DNA of 64,000 bases, taken from CAZLPW01 sp964561495 (GTDB taxonomy: Bacteria; Fidelibacterota; Marinisomatia; Marinisomatales; UBA1611). Made by a program: the position numbers and the translations under genes. The notes under the pieces were generated by a model that made no database searches, was not told where the DNA came from, and worked only from the letters and a program-made list of their open reading frames with translations. The DNA is taken from NCBI GenBank assembly GCA_964561495.1, contig CAZLPW010000001.1:1-64000 (forward strand), in the 5' to 3' direction. Shown here piece after piece: positions 9,157-18,015 of this stretch. Position 1 is the first letter of the stretch. Each line of letters opens with the position of its first letter.

Positions 9157-9954
9157 TTAATACAACCTCGAATTGTTGATACCTCTAAAACCGAAAAAGA
9201 ATAAATATAATGCAACTAAAATTATGATAGGCGAAAGATGTCCTTTCCATAAATATATACTATCTATATTAATGTTTGTAAATGAAAGTAAAATAGCAGC
9301 TCCGTTGTTGGTTGAATGTAGTATTAAGCTTGGGATAATAGAACCAGATTTCCAAGAAAGATAACCCAAAAAAATTCCTAAAAGATATATTTGAATAAAC
9401 CAATAAGAGTTCATGTGAATGAAAGCAAAAAACAGACTAGTTACTAAAACTGCTTTAGTAATATCCTTCCAGTATTTTTCTAAGAAATGTTGTAAAAACC
9501 CTCTAAACAACAATTCTTCTCCTAGGGGTGCTATAATTACAACTGCAATAAACAGTAAAACGAAACCTAGTGTTGTTTCTGGTTGTAATGCTCCATTCAG
9601 GTCCAAGATATAATCTGGCTGTGGGACAAAAATTTGAATTATTCTATCGAACTCATCTGATATAAAAGTCAAACCAATTGAAATAGAAATGGAGTATAAT
9701 ATAATTTCTTTTGGTACAGATTTTATTCGAAGAGAGTTAAATAAAGGCTCATTCTTATTAATTAAAAAAAGAAACAATGGTACTATCATAAAACTTTGAC
9801 CAATAATAATTGATAAAAAAGTATGAAGCTTGGTTGCTTCCCCTGATATTGTTAGTGCTATTGCCATAACGATACCACCAACTAAAAAAGCAGAGATTAT
9901 AGAAATCAATACGATTGAAAAAACTGTACGAAGAGTGAAGGTGTTGTTTGTCAT
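9157..9954 (-). CDS. CPBP family intramembrane glutamic endopeptidase
   Basis: 265 residues with about seven membrane helices. The three CPBP (Abi) motifs are present: EELLFRGFLQHFL with the paired Glu near residue 145, FAFIHMNSYWF with His near residue 178, and LHSTNN with His near residue 220. Members are Rce1-like intramembrane proteases; bacterial ones act in protein maturation, bacteriocin immunity or signalling. The target here is unknown. A gap of 103 nt separates it from the upstream methyltransferase gene, so its own promoter is possible. Confidence 0.85.
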   Translation of the reverse strand: MTNNTFTLRTVFSIVLISIISAFLVGGIVMAIALTISGEATKLHTFLSIIIGQSFMIVPLFLFLINKNEPLFNSLRIKSVPKEIILYSISISIGLTFISDEFDRIIQIFVPQPDYILDLNGALQPETTLGFVLLFIAVVIIAPLGEELLFRGFLQHFLEKYWKDITKAVLVTSLFFAFIHMNSYWFIQIYLLGIFLGYLSWKSGSIIPSLILHSTNNGAAILLSFTNINIDSIYLWKGHLSPIIILVALYLFFFGFRGINNSRLY

Positions 9955-10057
9955 TTTTACTTAGTTCTTGATAGCTACCAGCCTAAAACTACAAATTTCA
10001 TTTTGAAAAGGAAAAATGGTGAGTTAATAATATTAAATTTATCCACAAAAGAATTTA

Positions 10058-10804
10058 TTAAGTCTTTGTTAATAAATACATTAGGATTGAACCAGATGTA
10101 GATACGTTTAGAGACTCACCTGTCCCCAATTTTTTTATTGATATTTTTTTGTCAATTTTTTCTTTTACACTAACTGAGATGCCGTGAGCCTCATTACCAA
10201 GAACTAACACCCAATTTTTTTTTAAAGTTTTTAAATTTATTTTTTCTTCACCATTTATATCACCACCTAGGATAATAAACTTGTTTTTATCAAAAAAATC
10301 AATATTGGTTTCTATTAGAATTGATAGGGAAAAGTGAGCCCCCATGGCTGACCTAACTACTTTTGGATTATAAGGATCAACAGAGTGTTTTGATAGCGCA
10401 ATTTGATTTATTCCAAACCAACATGCGGACCTTAAAAGGGTTCCAAGGTTTCCTGGGTCTGAAATACAATCCAGGTATAGCCAGTTTGTACTCATCTTTG
10501 TATTTAATGTTTTTTTTGGGAAATTACACAATGCCGCGATTCCACTTGGAGATTTTGTAGGAGAGATTGTACTCATTTGTTTTTCACTAATCTCTGTGTT
10601 GAAATATTTGTTTTTAAGCAAACTTACTAGTTGTTTATTTTGATCATTGAATCTGCTAGTATAAAAAATTTTCACAATTATAGAATCCCTTTTTATAGCT
10701 TCACAAACTATATTTCTTCCTTCAACCAAAAATTTTTTTTCAGATTTTCTATATTTAGCTAGTCTTAAAGATTTTAATAATATTATTTCAGATTTTGATA
10801 TCAT
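10058..10804 (-). CDS. TrmH/SpoU family RNA 2'-O-methyltransferase
   Basis: 248 residues. N-terminal substrate-binding region (KSLRLAKYRKSEKKFLVEGRN, an L30e-like fold) followed by the SPOUT knot: WLYLDCISDPGNLGTLLRSACWFG (motif 1, Asn and Arg conserved), VLVLGNEAHGIS (motif 2) and KLGTGESLNVSTSGSILMY (motif 3, SLNVS). This matches RlmB/TsnR-type enzymes that methylate the ribose 2'-OH of rRNA or tRNA. The exact nucleotide cannot be told. It is transcribed divergently from proS. Confidence 0.85.
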   Translation of the reverse strand: MISKSEIILLKSLRLAKYRKSEKKFLVEGRNIVCEAIKRDSIIVKIFYTSRFNDQNKQLVSLLKNKYFNTEISEKQMSTISPTKSPSGIAALCNFPKKTLNTKMSTNWLYLDCISDPGNLGTLLRSACWFGINQIALSKHSVDPYNPKVVRSAMGAHFSLSILIETNIDFFDKNKFIILGGDINGEEKINLKTLKKNWVLVLGNEAHGISVSVKEKIDKKISIKKLGTGESLNVSTSGSILMYLLTKT

Positions 10805-10875
10805 TTAGATAAAGTATTTGTTTTTTATTTTATAAAATAAAAGCCTTCTAGAAAATTTTATTAAATAATTGTATC

Positions 10876-10904
10876 TTGACCCTTTGAATATATCAAAATA
10901 TGAT
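10876..10904 (+). promoter_or_regulatory. Probable sigma-70 promoter of proS
   Basis: TTGACC (10876-10881) and TATGAT (10899-10904) are separated by exactly 17 nt and lie 30 nt upstream of the proS ATG, in the 130-nt gap between the divergent methyltransferase and proS genes. Confidence 0.6.
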
Positions 10905-10934
10905 CTCTCTTCTTAAGATAAATAACAGAATAAA

Positions 10935-12401
10935 ATGAGTAAAAAATTACCCGATCGAGATACAGATTTTTCTAATTGGTACACCCAAGTTATTAATAGA
11001 GCTGGGTTAGCTGATTATGGTCCAGTCAAGGGGACCATGGTTATTCGTCCATATGGTTATGAAATGTGGGATAGAATTAAAAGTGTTTTTGATAAAATGA
11101 TAAAAACGACAGGACATGTAAATGCATATTTCCCTTTATTTATTCCCAAATCTTTCTTAGCCCGTGAAGCAGAGCATGTAGAGGGTTTCGCAAAAGAGTG
11201 TGCTGTAATCACTCATACTAGACTTAAGGCCGATAATAATGAAGGAGTTATAGTAGACCCCGATTCAAAACTAGAAGAAGAAATTATTGTTAGACCAACA
11301 TCTGAAACAGTAATCTGGTCAATGTATAAAAAATGGATTCAGTCGTATAGGGATTTACCAATTTTAATTAATCAATGGGCGAATGTTGTAAGATGGGAAA
11401 TGAGAACACGCTTGTTTTTGCGGACATCTGAATTTTTATGGCAGGAAGGTCACACGGCGCATGAAACAAAAGAAGAAGCACAAAAAGAGACAATAGACAT
11501 ATTGAATTTGTATAAAACGCTTGCTGAAGAATATTTAGCAATTCCAGTTATAACAGGGTTGAAAACAGAATCTGAAAAATTTGCAGGGGCCGAACAAACT
11601 TATTGTATTGAAGCAATGATGGGTGATAAAAGAGCATTACAAGCGGGGACTTCACACAATCTCGGCCAAAACTTTGCTAAAGCATTTAATGTTACTTTTC
11701 AAACAAAAGATAATAAAGAGGAGCTTGTATGGGCTACTAGCTGGGGTGTTAGCACTAGACTCGTTGGTGCTATAATTTTGACACACGGAGACGAAAAGGG
11801 TCTCCGCCTGCCCCCGATGATAGCACCGATTCAAATAGTTATTATTCCTATTTCAAAAAACGAGGAAGAAAAAGAGCTTGTAAAAAACTATATTAAAATT
11901 ATAACTGATGATTTAAACAAAATAAAAATCCGTTATCATGTTGATTGGTCTGAAAGCTCACCAGGGTTTAAATATAATGATTGGGAGATGAAAGGGGTTC
12001 CAATTAGATTTGAAATTGGCCCCAGGGATATAGAAAACAATAATTTAATATTAGCAAGAAGAGACAAAGGTTCCAAGGAAACAGTAGATATATCAAATCT
12101 ATTAAATACAATCCCAGAAGTATTAGAAAAAATTCAAAAATGTTTATATGAACAGGCTCTTGATTTTAGGAATGCAAATACCTTCACCGTTGAATCTTTT
12201 GAAGAATTTACTGAAAAGATAAACAAAGGAGGTTTTGTTCGTTGTGGTTGGGATGGAACAGATGAGACTGAAAAGCTAATAAAAGAAAAGACAAAAGCTA
12301 CCATACGTTGTATCCCCTTTGATGAAAATCCCAAAGGCCTGCATTGTGTTTTTTCTAAAAAGCCAGCAAAGCATGAGGTTATATACGCAAGGGCTTATTA
12401 A
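10935..12401 (+). CDS. proS: Prolyl-tRNA synthetase, archaeal/eukaryotic-like short form
   Basis: Class II aminoacyl-tRNA synthetase that charges tRNA-Pro. At 488 residues it lacks the inserted editing domain of the long bacterial form and has the C-terminal zinc-binding-like extension and the final Tyr of the archaeal-type enzyme (ends IYARAY). Visible class II elements are PYGYEMWDRI, VRPTSETVIWSMYKKWI (motif 2 region: NQWANVVRWEMRTRLFLRTSEFLWQEGHTAH) and THGDEKGLRLPPMIAP (motif 3). The C-terminal anticodon-binding domain begins near residue 290 (QIVIIPI). The cysteines of the C-terminal metal site are partly kept (FVRCGWDG, TIRCIPF, HCVF). Confidence 0.95.
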   Translation: MSKKLPDRDTDFSNWYTQVINRAGLADYGPVKGTMVIRPYGYEMWDRIKSVFDKMIKTTGHVNAYFPLFIPKSFLAREAEHVEGFAKECAVITHTRLKADNNEGVIVDPDSKLEEEIIVRPTSETVIWSMYKKWIQSYRDLPILINQWANVVRWEMRTRLFLRTSEFLWQEGHTAHETKEEAQKETIDILNLYKTLAEEYLAIPVITGLKTESEKFAGAEQTYCIEAMMGDKRALQAGTSHNLGQNFAKAFNVTFQTKDNKEELVWATSWGVSTRLVGAIILTHGDEKGLRLPPMIAPIQIVIIPISKNEEEKELVKNYIKIITDDLNKIKIRYHVDWSESSPGFKYNDWEMKGVPIRFEIGPRDIENNNLILARRDKGSKETVDISNLLNTIPEVLEKIQKCLYEQALDFRNANTFTVESFEEFTEKINKGGFVRCGWDGTDETEKLIKEKTKATIRCIPFDENPKGLHCVFSKKPAKHEVIYARAY

Positions 12402-12435
12402 TTCTTTTTCTGGTCCCTATAAAATCAAATAAGAA

Positions 12436-13134
12436 ATGATAGTTAATACACCAGCGATTGTTCTCAAATCTATTGCATATGGAGAAACCAGTATAATTTC
12501 GCGGTGCTTTAGTAGAAATAAAGGAAAAATCAGCCTTATGGTCAAGGGTGCGAAATCAAAAAAAGTCCCTAAAGTCTCTTATTTTCAACCGCTTAGTTAT
12601 GTGGAGTTAGTATACAATGAAAAGCCAAACAGGACTCTTAACATTCTTTCTAAAGTTAGTTTCATTGAATCTTGGCAAAATATTTTTAATGATATTCGTT
12701 CATTATCTTTATCCATAGCTATCCTTGAAATCACAGAAAAAATAATATTAGAAGGGGATCCGCACCCTAAACTGTTTCAAATTTTAAAAGATGTGTTAAG
12801 GGCATATAATAAAAATCCAGATAATCCAAATTTATTGTTTTGGTTTTATGAGTGTGCACTTCTTAACCATTTAGGTTTCAGGCCAATTCTTGAAAAACAA
12901 AATTTACCAGGGATTGTTCTTCCAGATCCAAATAGCGGTTCAAAAACTGGAGAAATCTTAGAAAAATTAATGGAAGAAAACATTAATCAATTACCAAAAG
13001 AACCTATTTCTAAAAAAGATAATAAAATAATTAGTGATTATCTATGGTTGTTATTATGCTATCATTTTGATGGTTTGTATAATATAAAATCTGTTCAAAT
13101 AGCAAAACAAATCTTAAGACCAAAAGGTTTTTGA
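12436..13134 (+). CDS. recO: DNA repair protein RecO
   Basis: 232 residues, typical. The N-terminal OB fold reads IVLKSIAYGETSIISRCFSRNKGKISLMVKGAKSKK, the classic RecO start; the helical domain contains LFWFYECALLNHLGFRPIL. No zinc-finger cysteine cluster is visible, as in many RecO proteins. It acts in the RecFOR pathway, loading RecA onto SSB-covered single-stranded DNA. It lies 34 nt after proS and is probably cotranscribed with it. Confidence 0.9.
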   Translation: MIVNTPAIVLKSIAYGETSIISRCFSRNKGKISLMVKGAKSKKVPKVSYFQPLSYVELVYNEKPNRTLNILSKVSFIESWQNIFNDIRSLSLSIAILEITEKIILEGDPHPKLFQILKDVLRAYNKNPDNPNLLFWFYECALLNHLGFRPILEKQNLPGIVLPDPNSGSKTGEILEKLMEENINQLPKEPISKKDNKIISDYLWLLLCYHFDGLYNIKSVQIAKQILRPKGF

Positions 13135-13241
13135 TTTATTATTTAATGATTTGATTTTTTACTAAGGATCAAAGTTTTTTATTATCTTAAAAATTAGACT
13201 ATCTTTTTATGGAAAACTTATTTAATTATATTTGAGGCGAT

Positions 13242-14078
13242 ATGAATTATCAATTTCAATCGAATAGAGGAAACTTTTCCTACAAATCAAATTTGTTCTC
13301 TGAGGCTATTAAGGTTCTTATAACGGTTAATTTTTTAATTTATGTACTTCAATCTATTGCAGGTCCATTAGTAGCGAGTGATCTTTGGAGGCTTTTCGGG
13401 TTAGTGCCAAAACAAATTTGGTCTAATCTTATGTTATGGCAACCTTTTACATATCTTTTTTTTCATGATTCGAACCCTTGGCATGTTTTAATGAATATGT
13501 TTGTGTTGTGGATGTTTGGCACAGAATTAGAGCGGACTTGGGGAAAAGAAAGTTTCATTAAATATTACTTTATTACTGGAGTTGGTTCGGGAATAATCAC
13601 TGGTTGTCTGTCTCTAAATTCGATGGTGCCTTTGATCGGAGCTAGTGGTGCTGTTTTTGGAATTATTCTTGCATATGGATTAACCTTTCCAAATCGGACT
13701 ATCTATCTTTGGGGGATTGTTCCAATTAAATCAATTGTATTTGTAATATTTATTGGTTCGTTATCCTTATTCAGCACAATCAACAGCACTTCAAATATTA
13801 GTCATCTAACTCATTTAGCTGGAATGTTTATAGGATATATATATTTAAAACGGAGATGGCGATTTAATACTATCATGTTTTCCTTAAGGAAAAAAATAAT
13901 AGAGTATCAAATACAGAGAGAAGAGAGGAAAGTTGTTTTCAAAAAATCGGTAGAGAACGATATTGATATTCTTCTTGACAAAATAAATAGAAGTGGGTTT
14001 GAAAGTTTATCTTCAGAAGAAGAAAAACAATTATATGAAAATAGTAAAATTATTTCAAGAAGTAAAAAAAAGGATTAG
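13242..14078 (+). CDS. Rhomboid family intramembrane serine protease
   Basis: 278 residues with six likely membrane helices. The catalytic GASGAVFG motif has its Ser at residue 135, and the His is residue 191 in LTHLAGMFIGY. HVLMNMFVLWMFGTELE, the conserved H-x-x-x-N element of helix 2, is also present. A cytosolic C-terminal tail of about 75 charged residues follows (ILLDKINRSGFESLSSEEEKQL); tails of this type are common in FCB rhomboids. The start at 13242 has a GAGG Shine-Dalgarno. Substrate unknown. Confidence 0.9.
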   Translation: MNYQFQSNRGNFSYKSNLFSEAIKVLITVNFLIYVLQSIAGPLVASDLWRLFGLVPKQIWSNLMLWQPFTYLFFHDSNPWHVLMNMFVLWMFGTELERTWGKESFIKYYFITGVGSGIITGCLSLNSMVPLIGASGAVFGIILAYGLTFPNRTIYLWGIVPIKSIVFVIFIGSLSLFSTINSTSNISHLTHLAGMFIGYIYLKRRWRFNTIMFSLRKKIIEYQIQREERKVVFKKSVENDIDILLDKINRSGFESLSSEEEKQLYENSKIISRSKKKD

Positions 14079-14091
14079 TATTTAAACTAAC

Positions 14092-14121
14092 GTAATTTTG
14101 TTAAGTTTCGCCCAAAATTAC
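14092..14121. repeat. Inverted repeat upstream of motA
   Basis: GTAATTTTG (14092-14100) and CAAAATTAC (14113-14121) form a perfect 9-bp inverted repeat around 12 nt. It lies in the 79-nt gap between the rhomboid and motA genes and is followed by an AT-rich run, so it could be a weak terminator or an operator. Confidence 0.45.
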
Positions 14122-14157
14122 TTAATATAATATTTTGATAAACACTAAAGAGGATAT

Positions 14158-14967
14158 ATGGATTTAGGTACAGTAATTGGTTTGGTTGCGGGTATTAGTA
14201 TAATTCTTTTTGGAATTATAAGTGGCGGTGGCCAATTAGGTTGGTTTGGGAATATTTCATCAATAATTATTGTTGTTGGTGGGACTATTACAGCAACCAT
14301 GGTAGCGCTTCCTTTAAACGCAGTTGGGAAAGTTTTTAGTGTTCTAAAGAATGTTTTTATTGATGATAAAACTAATTATGTTGAAACAATCGAAGAGATT
14401 GTACGATGGGCAGAAAAAGCACGGAAAGACGGATTGCTTTCTTTAGAAGCAGAGCTTTCAAAAATGAACTCAGGGTTTTTTAGGAATGGAATAGAATTAG
14501 CAATAAATGAAAGAGAATCAACAAGGTTGCGCACATTTTTAAACCTTGAAATGAGTAATATTCAAAGCAGGCACATTGCTGGTCAAGAATTGTTTCTATA
14601 TATGGGAGCATATGCTCCTGCTTTTGGTATGCTTGGCACGGTTTTAGGTTTAATTGTGATGATGAATAATTTTGCTGCAGGTGGAGGTGAAGAAGCGCAG
14701 GCTAATTATGATGTTGCAGAAAAGTTTGCCGAACTTCTATCGGGCATGGGACTTGCACTAATAACGACCTTTTATGGTGTTTTTCTTTCTAATATGATAT
14801 TTATACCTATCGGTGGGAAATTAAAAAGAAAATCAGAAAATGAAATGATGTTAAAAAACATTGTTGTTGAAGGAATTATATCTATTCATGCGAGAGAACA
14901 CCCAATATTAATTAAAGAAAAACTTATGACCTTTGTTCCTTATTATTTAAGACCTAAGAAGGATTAG
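14158..14967 (+). CDS. motA: MotA-type proton channel stator subunit
   Basis: 269 residues with the MotA layout: two N-terminal helices (residues 1-50: TVIGLVAGISIILFGI, then SIIIVVGGTITATMVALPL), a charged cytosolic loop (about 70-150) and two more helices carrying GAYAPAFGMLGTVLGLIVMM, whose Pro is the channel-lining residue of MotA, and ALITTFYGVFLSNMIF. The C-terminal half of the loop region has the EIVRWAEKARKDGLLSLE motif typical of MotA and not of TolQ/ExbB. It pairs with the MotB-like gene 6 nt downstream. No flagellar genes are in the window. Confidence 0.85.
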   Translation: MDLGTVIGLVAGISIILFGIISGGGQLGWFGNISSIIIVVGGTITATMVALPLNAVGKVFSVLKNVFIDDKTNYVETIEEIVRWAEKARKDGLLSLEAELSKMNSGFFRNGIELAINERESTRLRTFLNLEMSNIQSRHIAGQELFLYMGAYAPAFGMLGTVLGLIVMMNNFAAGGGEEAQANYDVAEKFAELLSGMGLALITTFYGVFLSNMIFIPIGGKLKRKSENEMMLKNIVVEGIISIHAREHPILIKEKLMTFVPYYLRPKKD

Positions 14968-14973
14968 TTAATA

Positions 14974-15702
14974 GTGGAAATTCGGAAACAGCTTTCACTT
15001 GATGAAAGAAGAGCAAAAGCAACAGCTTGGGCTCTCACTTTTGCTGACATGGTTACTTTATTGCTCACCTTTTTTGTTCTTTTGTTGGTGATTTTAAACG
15101 ACGCAGAAAAACATATTGATCGGGTAATAAATAAATTACTTGATGAAACATATGAAGAGTTAACAGAGAGTGTATCATCTTCATATGTTTCCATAGAGAG
15201 AGTGACAAAGGGTATTAAAATTACTATGCGGGGAAAGCTTTTTAAGTCTATGTCAAAGGATGTTGATCCCCGTGTACATCCTTTGCTAATTCAAATTGGT
15301 GGTATTATTAGAACATCTAAAATTTTAAATGTATTTGATGACCCAGATTACGAAGATCTCCTTGTACTTATTGATAATAGAAATAAGTTTTTAAATGTTG
15401 AGGTTAGATGTGAGGGTCATACAGATGATATTCCTTTACCCAAAAAGGCTTCTTATCCAAGTAACTGGGAACTTTCGGCCGCAAGATCTTTAAATTTAGT
15501 TAGGCTTTTAAGCAAGTATGCTGGTATGGAAGAAAGAAATTTTTCTGCTTTGGGATATGGTTCATTCAGACCACTTATTGATATAGAAGAAATAAGAGAA
15601 ATGAATAGAGTGGAGAAAAAGGAAGCCAGGGCAACAAATCGCAGAGTTGAAATTTATCTGGATGCGTTTCTCAAACAGAAAATAGGTGAGGAGATTTTAT
15701 AG
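14974..15702 (+). CDS. motB: MotB-type stator subunit with OmpA-like peptidoglycan-binding domain
   Basis: 242 residues, GTG start 6 nt after motA. One membrane helix near the N-terminus, WALTFADMVTLLLTFFVLLL, carries the proton-binding Asp expected of MotB. The C-terminal OmpA domain (about 120-235) shows EVRCEGHTDDIPLP, NWELSAARSLNLVRLL and ATNRRVEIYLD, which anchor the stator to peptidoglycan. With MotA it should form an ion-driven stator. The partner rotor could be flagellar, gliding-related or something else. Confidence 0.85.
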   Translation: MEIRKQLSLDERRAKATAWALTFADMVTLLLTFFVLLLVILNDAEKHIDRVINKLLDETYEELTESVSSSYVSIERVTKGIKITMRGKLFKSMSKDVDPRVHPLLIQIGGIIRTSKILNVFDDPDYEDLLVLIDNRNKFLNVEVRCEGHTDDIPLPKKASYPSNWELSAARSLNLVRLLSKYAGMEERNFSALGYGSFRPLIDIEEIREMNRVEKKEARATNRRVEIYLDAFLKQKIGEEIL

Positions 15703-15705
15703 ATT

Positions 15706-16278
15706 ATGAAGCAGATTTTAATTTTATTAATAATTGGATTTTGTTTTAGTCAGGATACAAAATTAACGACATCATCAAGTTTAACATCTAAACCAAATGA
15801 TAAATCATCGTTAGGTAAGCTAAATGCGGGAACTAAGGTAAGGAAACTAAAGTTAGACCCAAGCGGTAAGTATGTAAAAGTTGCTTTTGAGGCGTATGTT
15901 CCTGTCACGGCACTCGAGAATGCAACGGTTTCACTACCAGTGGGCTCAACACAATCAGCTGATGGTGTAAAATTTAAATTAATCAGTGCAAGACAAAAAG
16001 GCAAACAGGTATTTGTTAAGGTTCAAGTAACTAATACCAATACAAAGAAATTTAATTTTACTGGTTTATCATTAATAAAGGTTTCTGGTTCGGGGGATAA
16101 TATAGGTGAGATGAATCCGTTTGAAGGTAAAAACACAGTTGCATTTGATATTAAAAAAGGCAAATCTATAGTTTCTGATTTAGTTTTTGATTTTAAAAAA
16201 CCTCCAAACAATGTTGAGTTAATTTGTATGAGTAAAATGAAAAATAGTGAAAAAGTATATTTTCAGTTAGGATTTTAA
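15706..16278 (+). CDS. Secreted SH3-like / DUF4352-like protein
   Basis: 190 residues, signal peptide MKQILILLIIGFCFSQD. The first half resembles a bacterial SH3 segment (SSLGKLNAGTKVRKLKLDPSGKYVKVAFEAYVPVTALE). The second half (about 90-190) is a beta-sandwich with VKVQVTNTNTKKFNF and VVSDLVFDFKKPPNNVELI, similar to DUF4352/telokin-like domains of exported proteins. It follows motB by 3 nt and is likely cotranscribed, so a periplasmic role linked to the stator or to peptidoglycan is possible. Function unknown. Confidence 0.55.
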   Translation: MKQILILLIIGFCFSQDTKLTTSSSLTSKPNDKSSLGKLNAGTKVRKLKLDPSGKYVKVAFEAYVPVTALENATVSLPVGSTQSADGVKFKLISARQKGKQVFVKVQVTNTNTKKFNFTGLSLIKVSGSGDNIGEMNPFEGKNTVAFDIKKGKSIVSDLVFDFKKPPNNVELICMSKMKNSEKVYFQLGF

Positions 16279-16281
16279 TTT

Positions 16282-16632
16282 TTATTGTTCCTTTTTTGGT
16301 ATTACTTTAAAAACTTTCTCTCCTTTTTTTGCCATTCGGAATCTTTCCCTTGCAAGCTTTTCTATATAATCTAAATTATTTTCCAGCATATTTTTTTCTT
16401 TTTTAAGGTTTTCTTTTTCTTTCCGTAGTTGGGATATATGATTTTGAATAAGCACTCTTTCTTTTTTTAATTTATATAGCTGAAACACACCATGATCACC
16501 AAAAACAAATATTATTAAAAGAATAAATACTATGAATATTAAAACGAAACGAACTAATTTTTTTTGATTGTCTTCAACTTTTCTGCGAACTTTTCTAGGT
16601 TTAGCTTTCCTGCGCATTCCAGCATATTGCAT
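16282..16632 (-). CDS. FtsB/DivIC-like septum formation initiator
   Basis: 116 residues: a basic N-terminus (RRKAKPRKVRRKVED), one membrane helix (LVRFVLIFIVFILLIIFVFG), then a coiled coil (LKKERVLIQNHISQLRKEKE to about residue 90) and the family's LARERFRMAKKGEKVF motif. This is the bitopic layout of FtsB/DivIC, which joins FtsL and FtsQ in the divisome. The start codon shares one base with the enolase stop (TAATG), so the two are coupled. An eno-ftsB order is common in bacteria. Confidence 0.85.
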   Translation of the reverse strand: MQYAGMRRKAKPRKVRRKVEDNQKKLVRFVLIFIVFILLIIFVFGDHGVFQLYKLKKERVLIQNHISQLRKEKENLKKEKNMLENNLDYIEKLARERFRMAKKGEKVFKVIPKKEQ

Positions 16633-17918
16633 TATACTGTAATACCCAAAACTTTAATTTCTGCTAATTTAGCTTTGTTCCCAAGAAACTCCTCTATTCG
16701 TAATAGTTGATTATATTTTCCTATACGATCAGATCTAGATGCGGAGCCAGTTTTTATTTGACCCATGCCCATAGCAACAGAAAAATCTGCAATTGTTGTA
16801 TCTTCCGTTTCTCCAGACCTGTGAGAAATTATTGCTCCAAAATCATAATCGTTTGCTAAGTCAACAGCTTCAATTGTTTCAGTAACTGTTCCAATTTGGT
16901 TAAGCTTTATTAAAATTGCGTTCATTGATTTTTCGTTTATAGAACGTCTCAGTCTTTTTATGTTTGTGGCTGTTAGATCATCTCCGACAATCTGGATTTT
17001 ATTTCCTAATCTTTCAGTTAAATAGGACCATCCGTCCCAGTCATCTTCATTAAGACCATCCTCAATTGAAATAATTGGGTATTTTTCTACTAGACTTTCT
17101 AAATATGAAACCATGTCTTTTGAAGATAGTGATTTGTTTTCTGATTTTAAATTATATTTTCCATCTTGGTAGAGTTCGCTTGCAGCCACATCTAGCGCTA
17201 TATAAACATCTCTACCTGCCTTATAGTTTGAACTATCAATTGCCTCCATAATAACATTAATTGCTTCTTCATTTGATTGCAAATCAGGTGCGAAGCCACC
17301 TTCATCTCCAACAGCAGTATTCAAATTTTTTGATTCTAAAACAGATTTTAGATTATGAAATATTTCTATTCCCATTTGTAATGCTTGAGAAAATGTGGAA
17401 GCGCCAACAGGATATACCATAAACTCTTGTATGTCTATTGTATTATCGGCATGACTACCTCCGTTTAAAATATTCATCATTGGCAATGGTAAAACAGATG
17501 CATATTCCCCACCTAAATATTTAAAAAGGGGAAGCCTACAATAATTAGCACCAGCATGGGCCGCGGCCAAAGAAACGCCTAATATGGCATTTGCACCCAA
17601 GTTTGATTTATTTTCAGTCCCATCTAGATCAATCATAATATTATCTAGCTCAGATTGTTTGGTCACATCATATCCTTTAAGAGTATCTGCAATTATTGTG
17701 TTTATATTATTTACAGCTATACAAACACCCTTCCCAAAATAACGTTTTTTATCGTGATCTCGTAATTCGAGTGCTTCATAAATACCTGTTGATGCTCCCG
17801 ATGGTACTGAAGCTCTGCCAATAACACCATTTTTTAGTTTTATATCAACCTCGATGGTTGGGTTTCCTCGTGAATCAAAAATTTCGCGGGCATGAATTTT
17901 TTCAATAGCAGAATTCAA
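16632..17918 (-). CDS. eno: Enolase
   Basis: 428 residues, full length. Converts 2-phosphoglycerate to phosphoenolpyruvate in glycolysis. Visible are EIFDSRGNPTIEVDI at the N-terminus, GGSHADNTIDIQEFM, GDEGGFAPDLQSNEEA, the metal ligands in DVAASE, ISIEDGL and VGDDLTATN, the catalytic Lys in ILIKLNQIGT, and the signature SHRSGETEDTTIADFSV. It has a good Shine-Dalgarno (aggag) upstream. It is divergent from the glycan cluster that starts at 18016. Confidence 0.97.
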   Translation of the reverse strand: MNSAIEKIHAREIFDSRGNPTIEVDIKLKNGVIGRASVPSGASTGIYEALELRDHDKKRYFGKGVCIAVNNINTIIADTLKGYDVTKQSELDNIMIDLDGTENKSNLGANAILGVSLAAAHAGANYCRLPLFKYLGGEYASVLPLPMMNILNGGSHADNTIDIQEFMVYPVGASTFSQALQMGIEIFHNLKSVLESKNLNTAVGDEGGFAPDLQSNEEAINVIMEAIDSSNYKAGRDVYIALDVAASELYQDGKYNLKSENKSLSSKDMVSYLESLVEKYPIISIEDGLNEDDWDGWSYLTERLGNKIQIVGDDLTATNIKRLRRSINEKSMNAILIKLNQIGTVTETIEAVDLANDYDFGAIISHRSGETEDTTIADFSVAMGMGQIKTGSASRSDRIGKYNQLLRIEEFLGNKAKLAEIKVLGITV

Positions 17919-18015
17919 TATTTACTCCTGTAAATTAAAATACCAAATTATATTTAGGCTGAAGCAAGTTCCAATAAGAATTATAAAAAAAATTAAACAA
18001 TTATACGGTGAACAT

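Noticed and set aside
14158..15702. A flagellar or Tol-Pal operon
   Set aside because: Only the two stator genes are present, with no rotor, filament, tolB or pal genes beside them. The second protein has an OmpA domain, unlike TolR.
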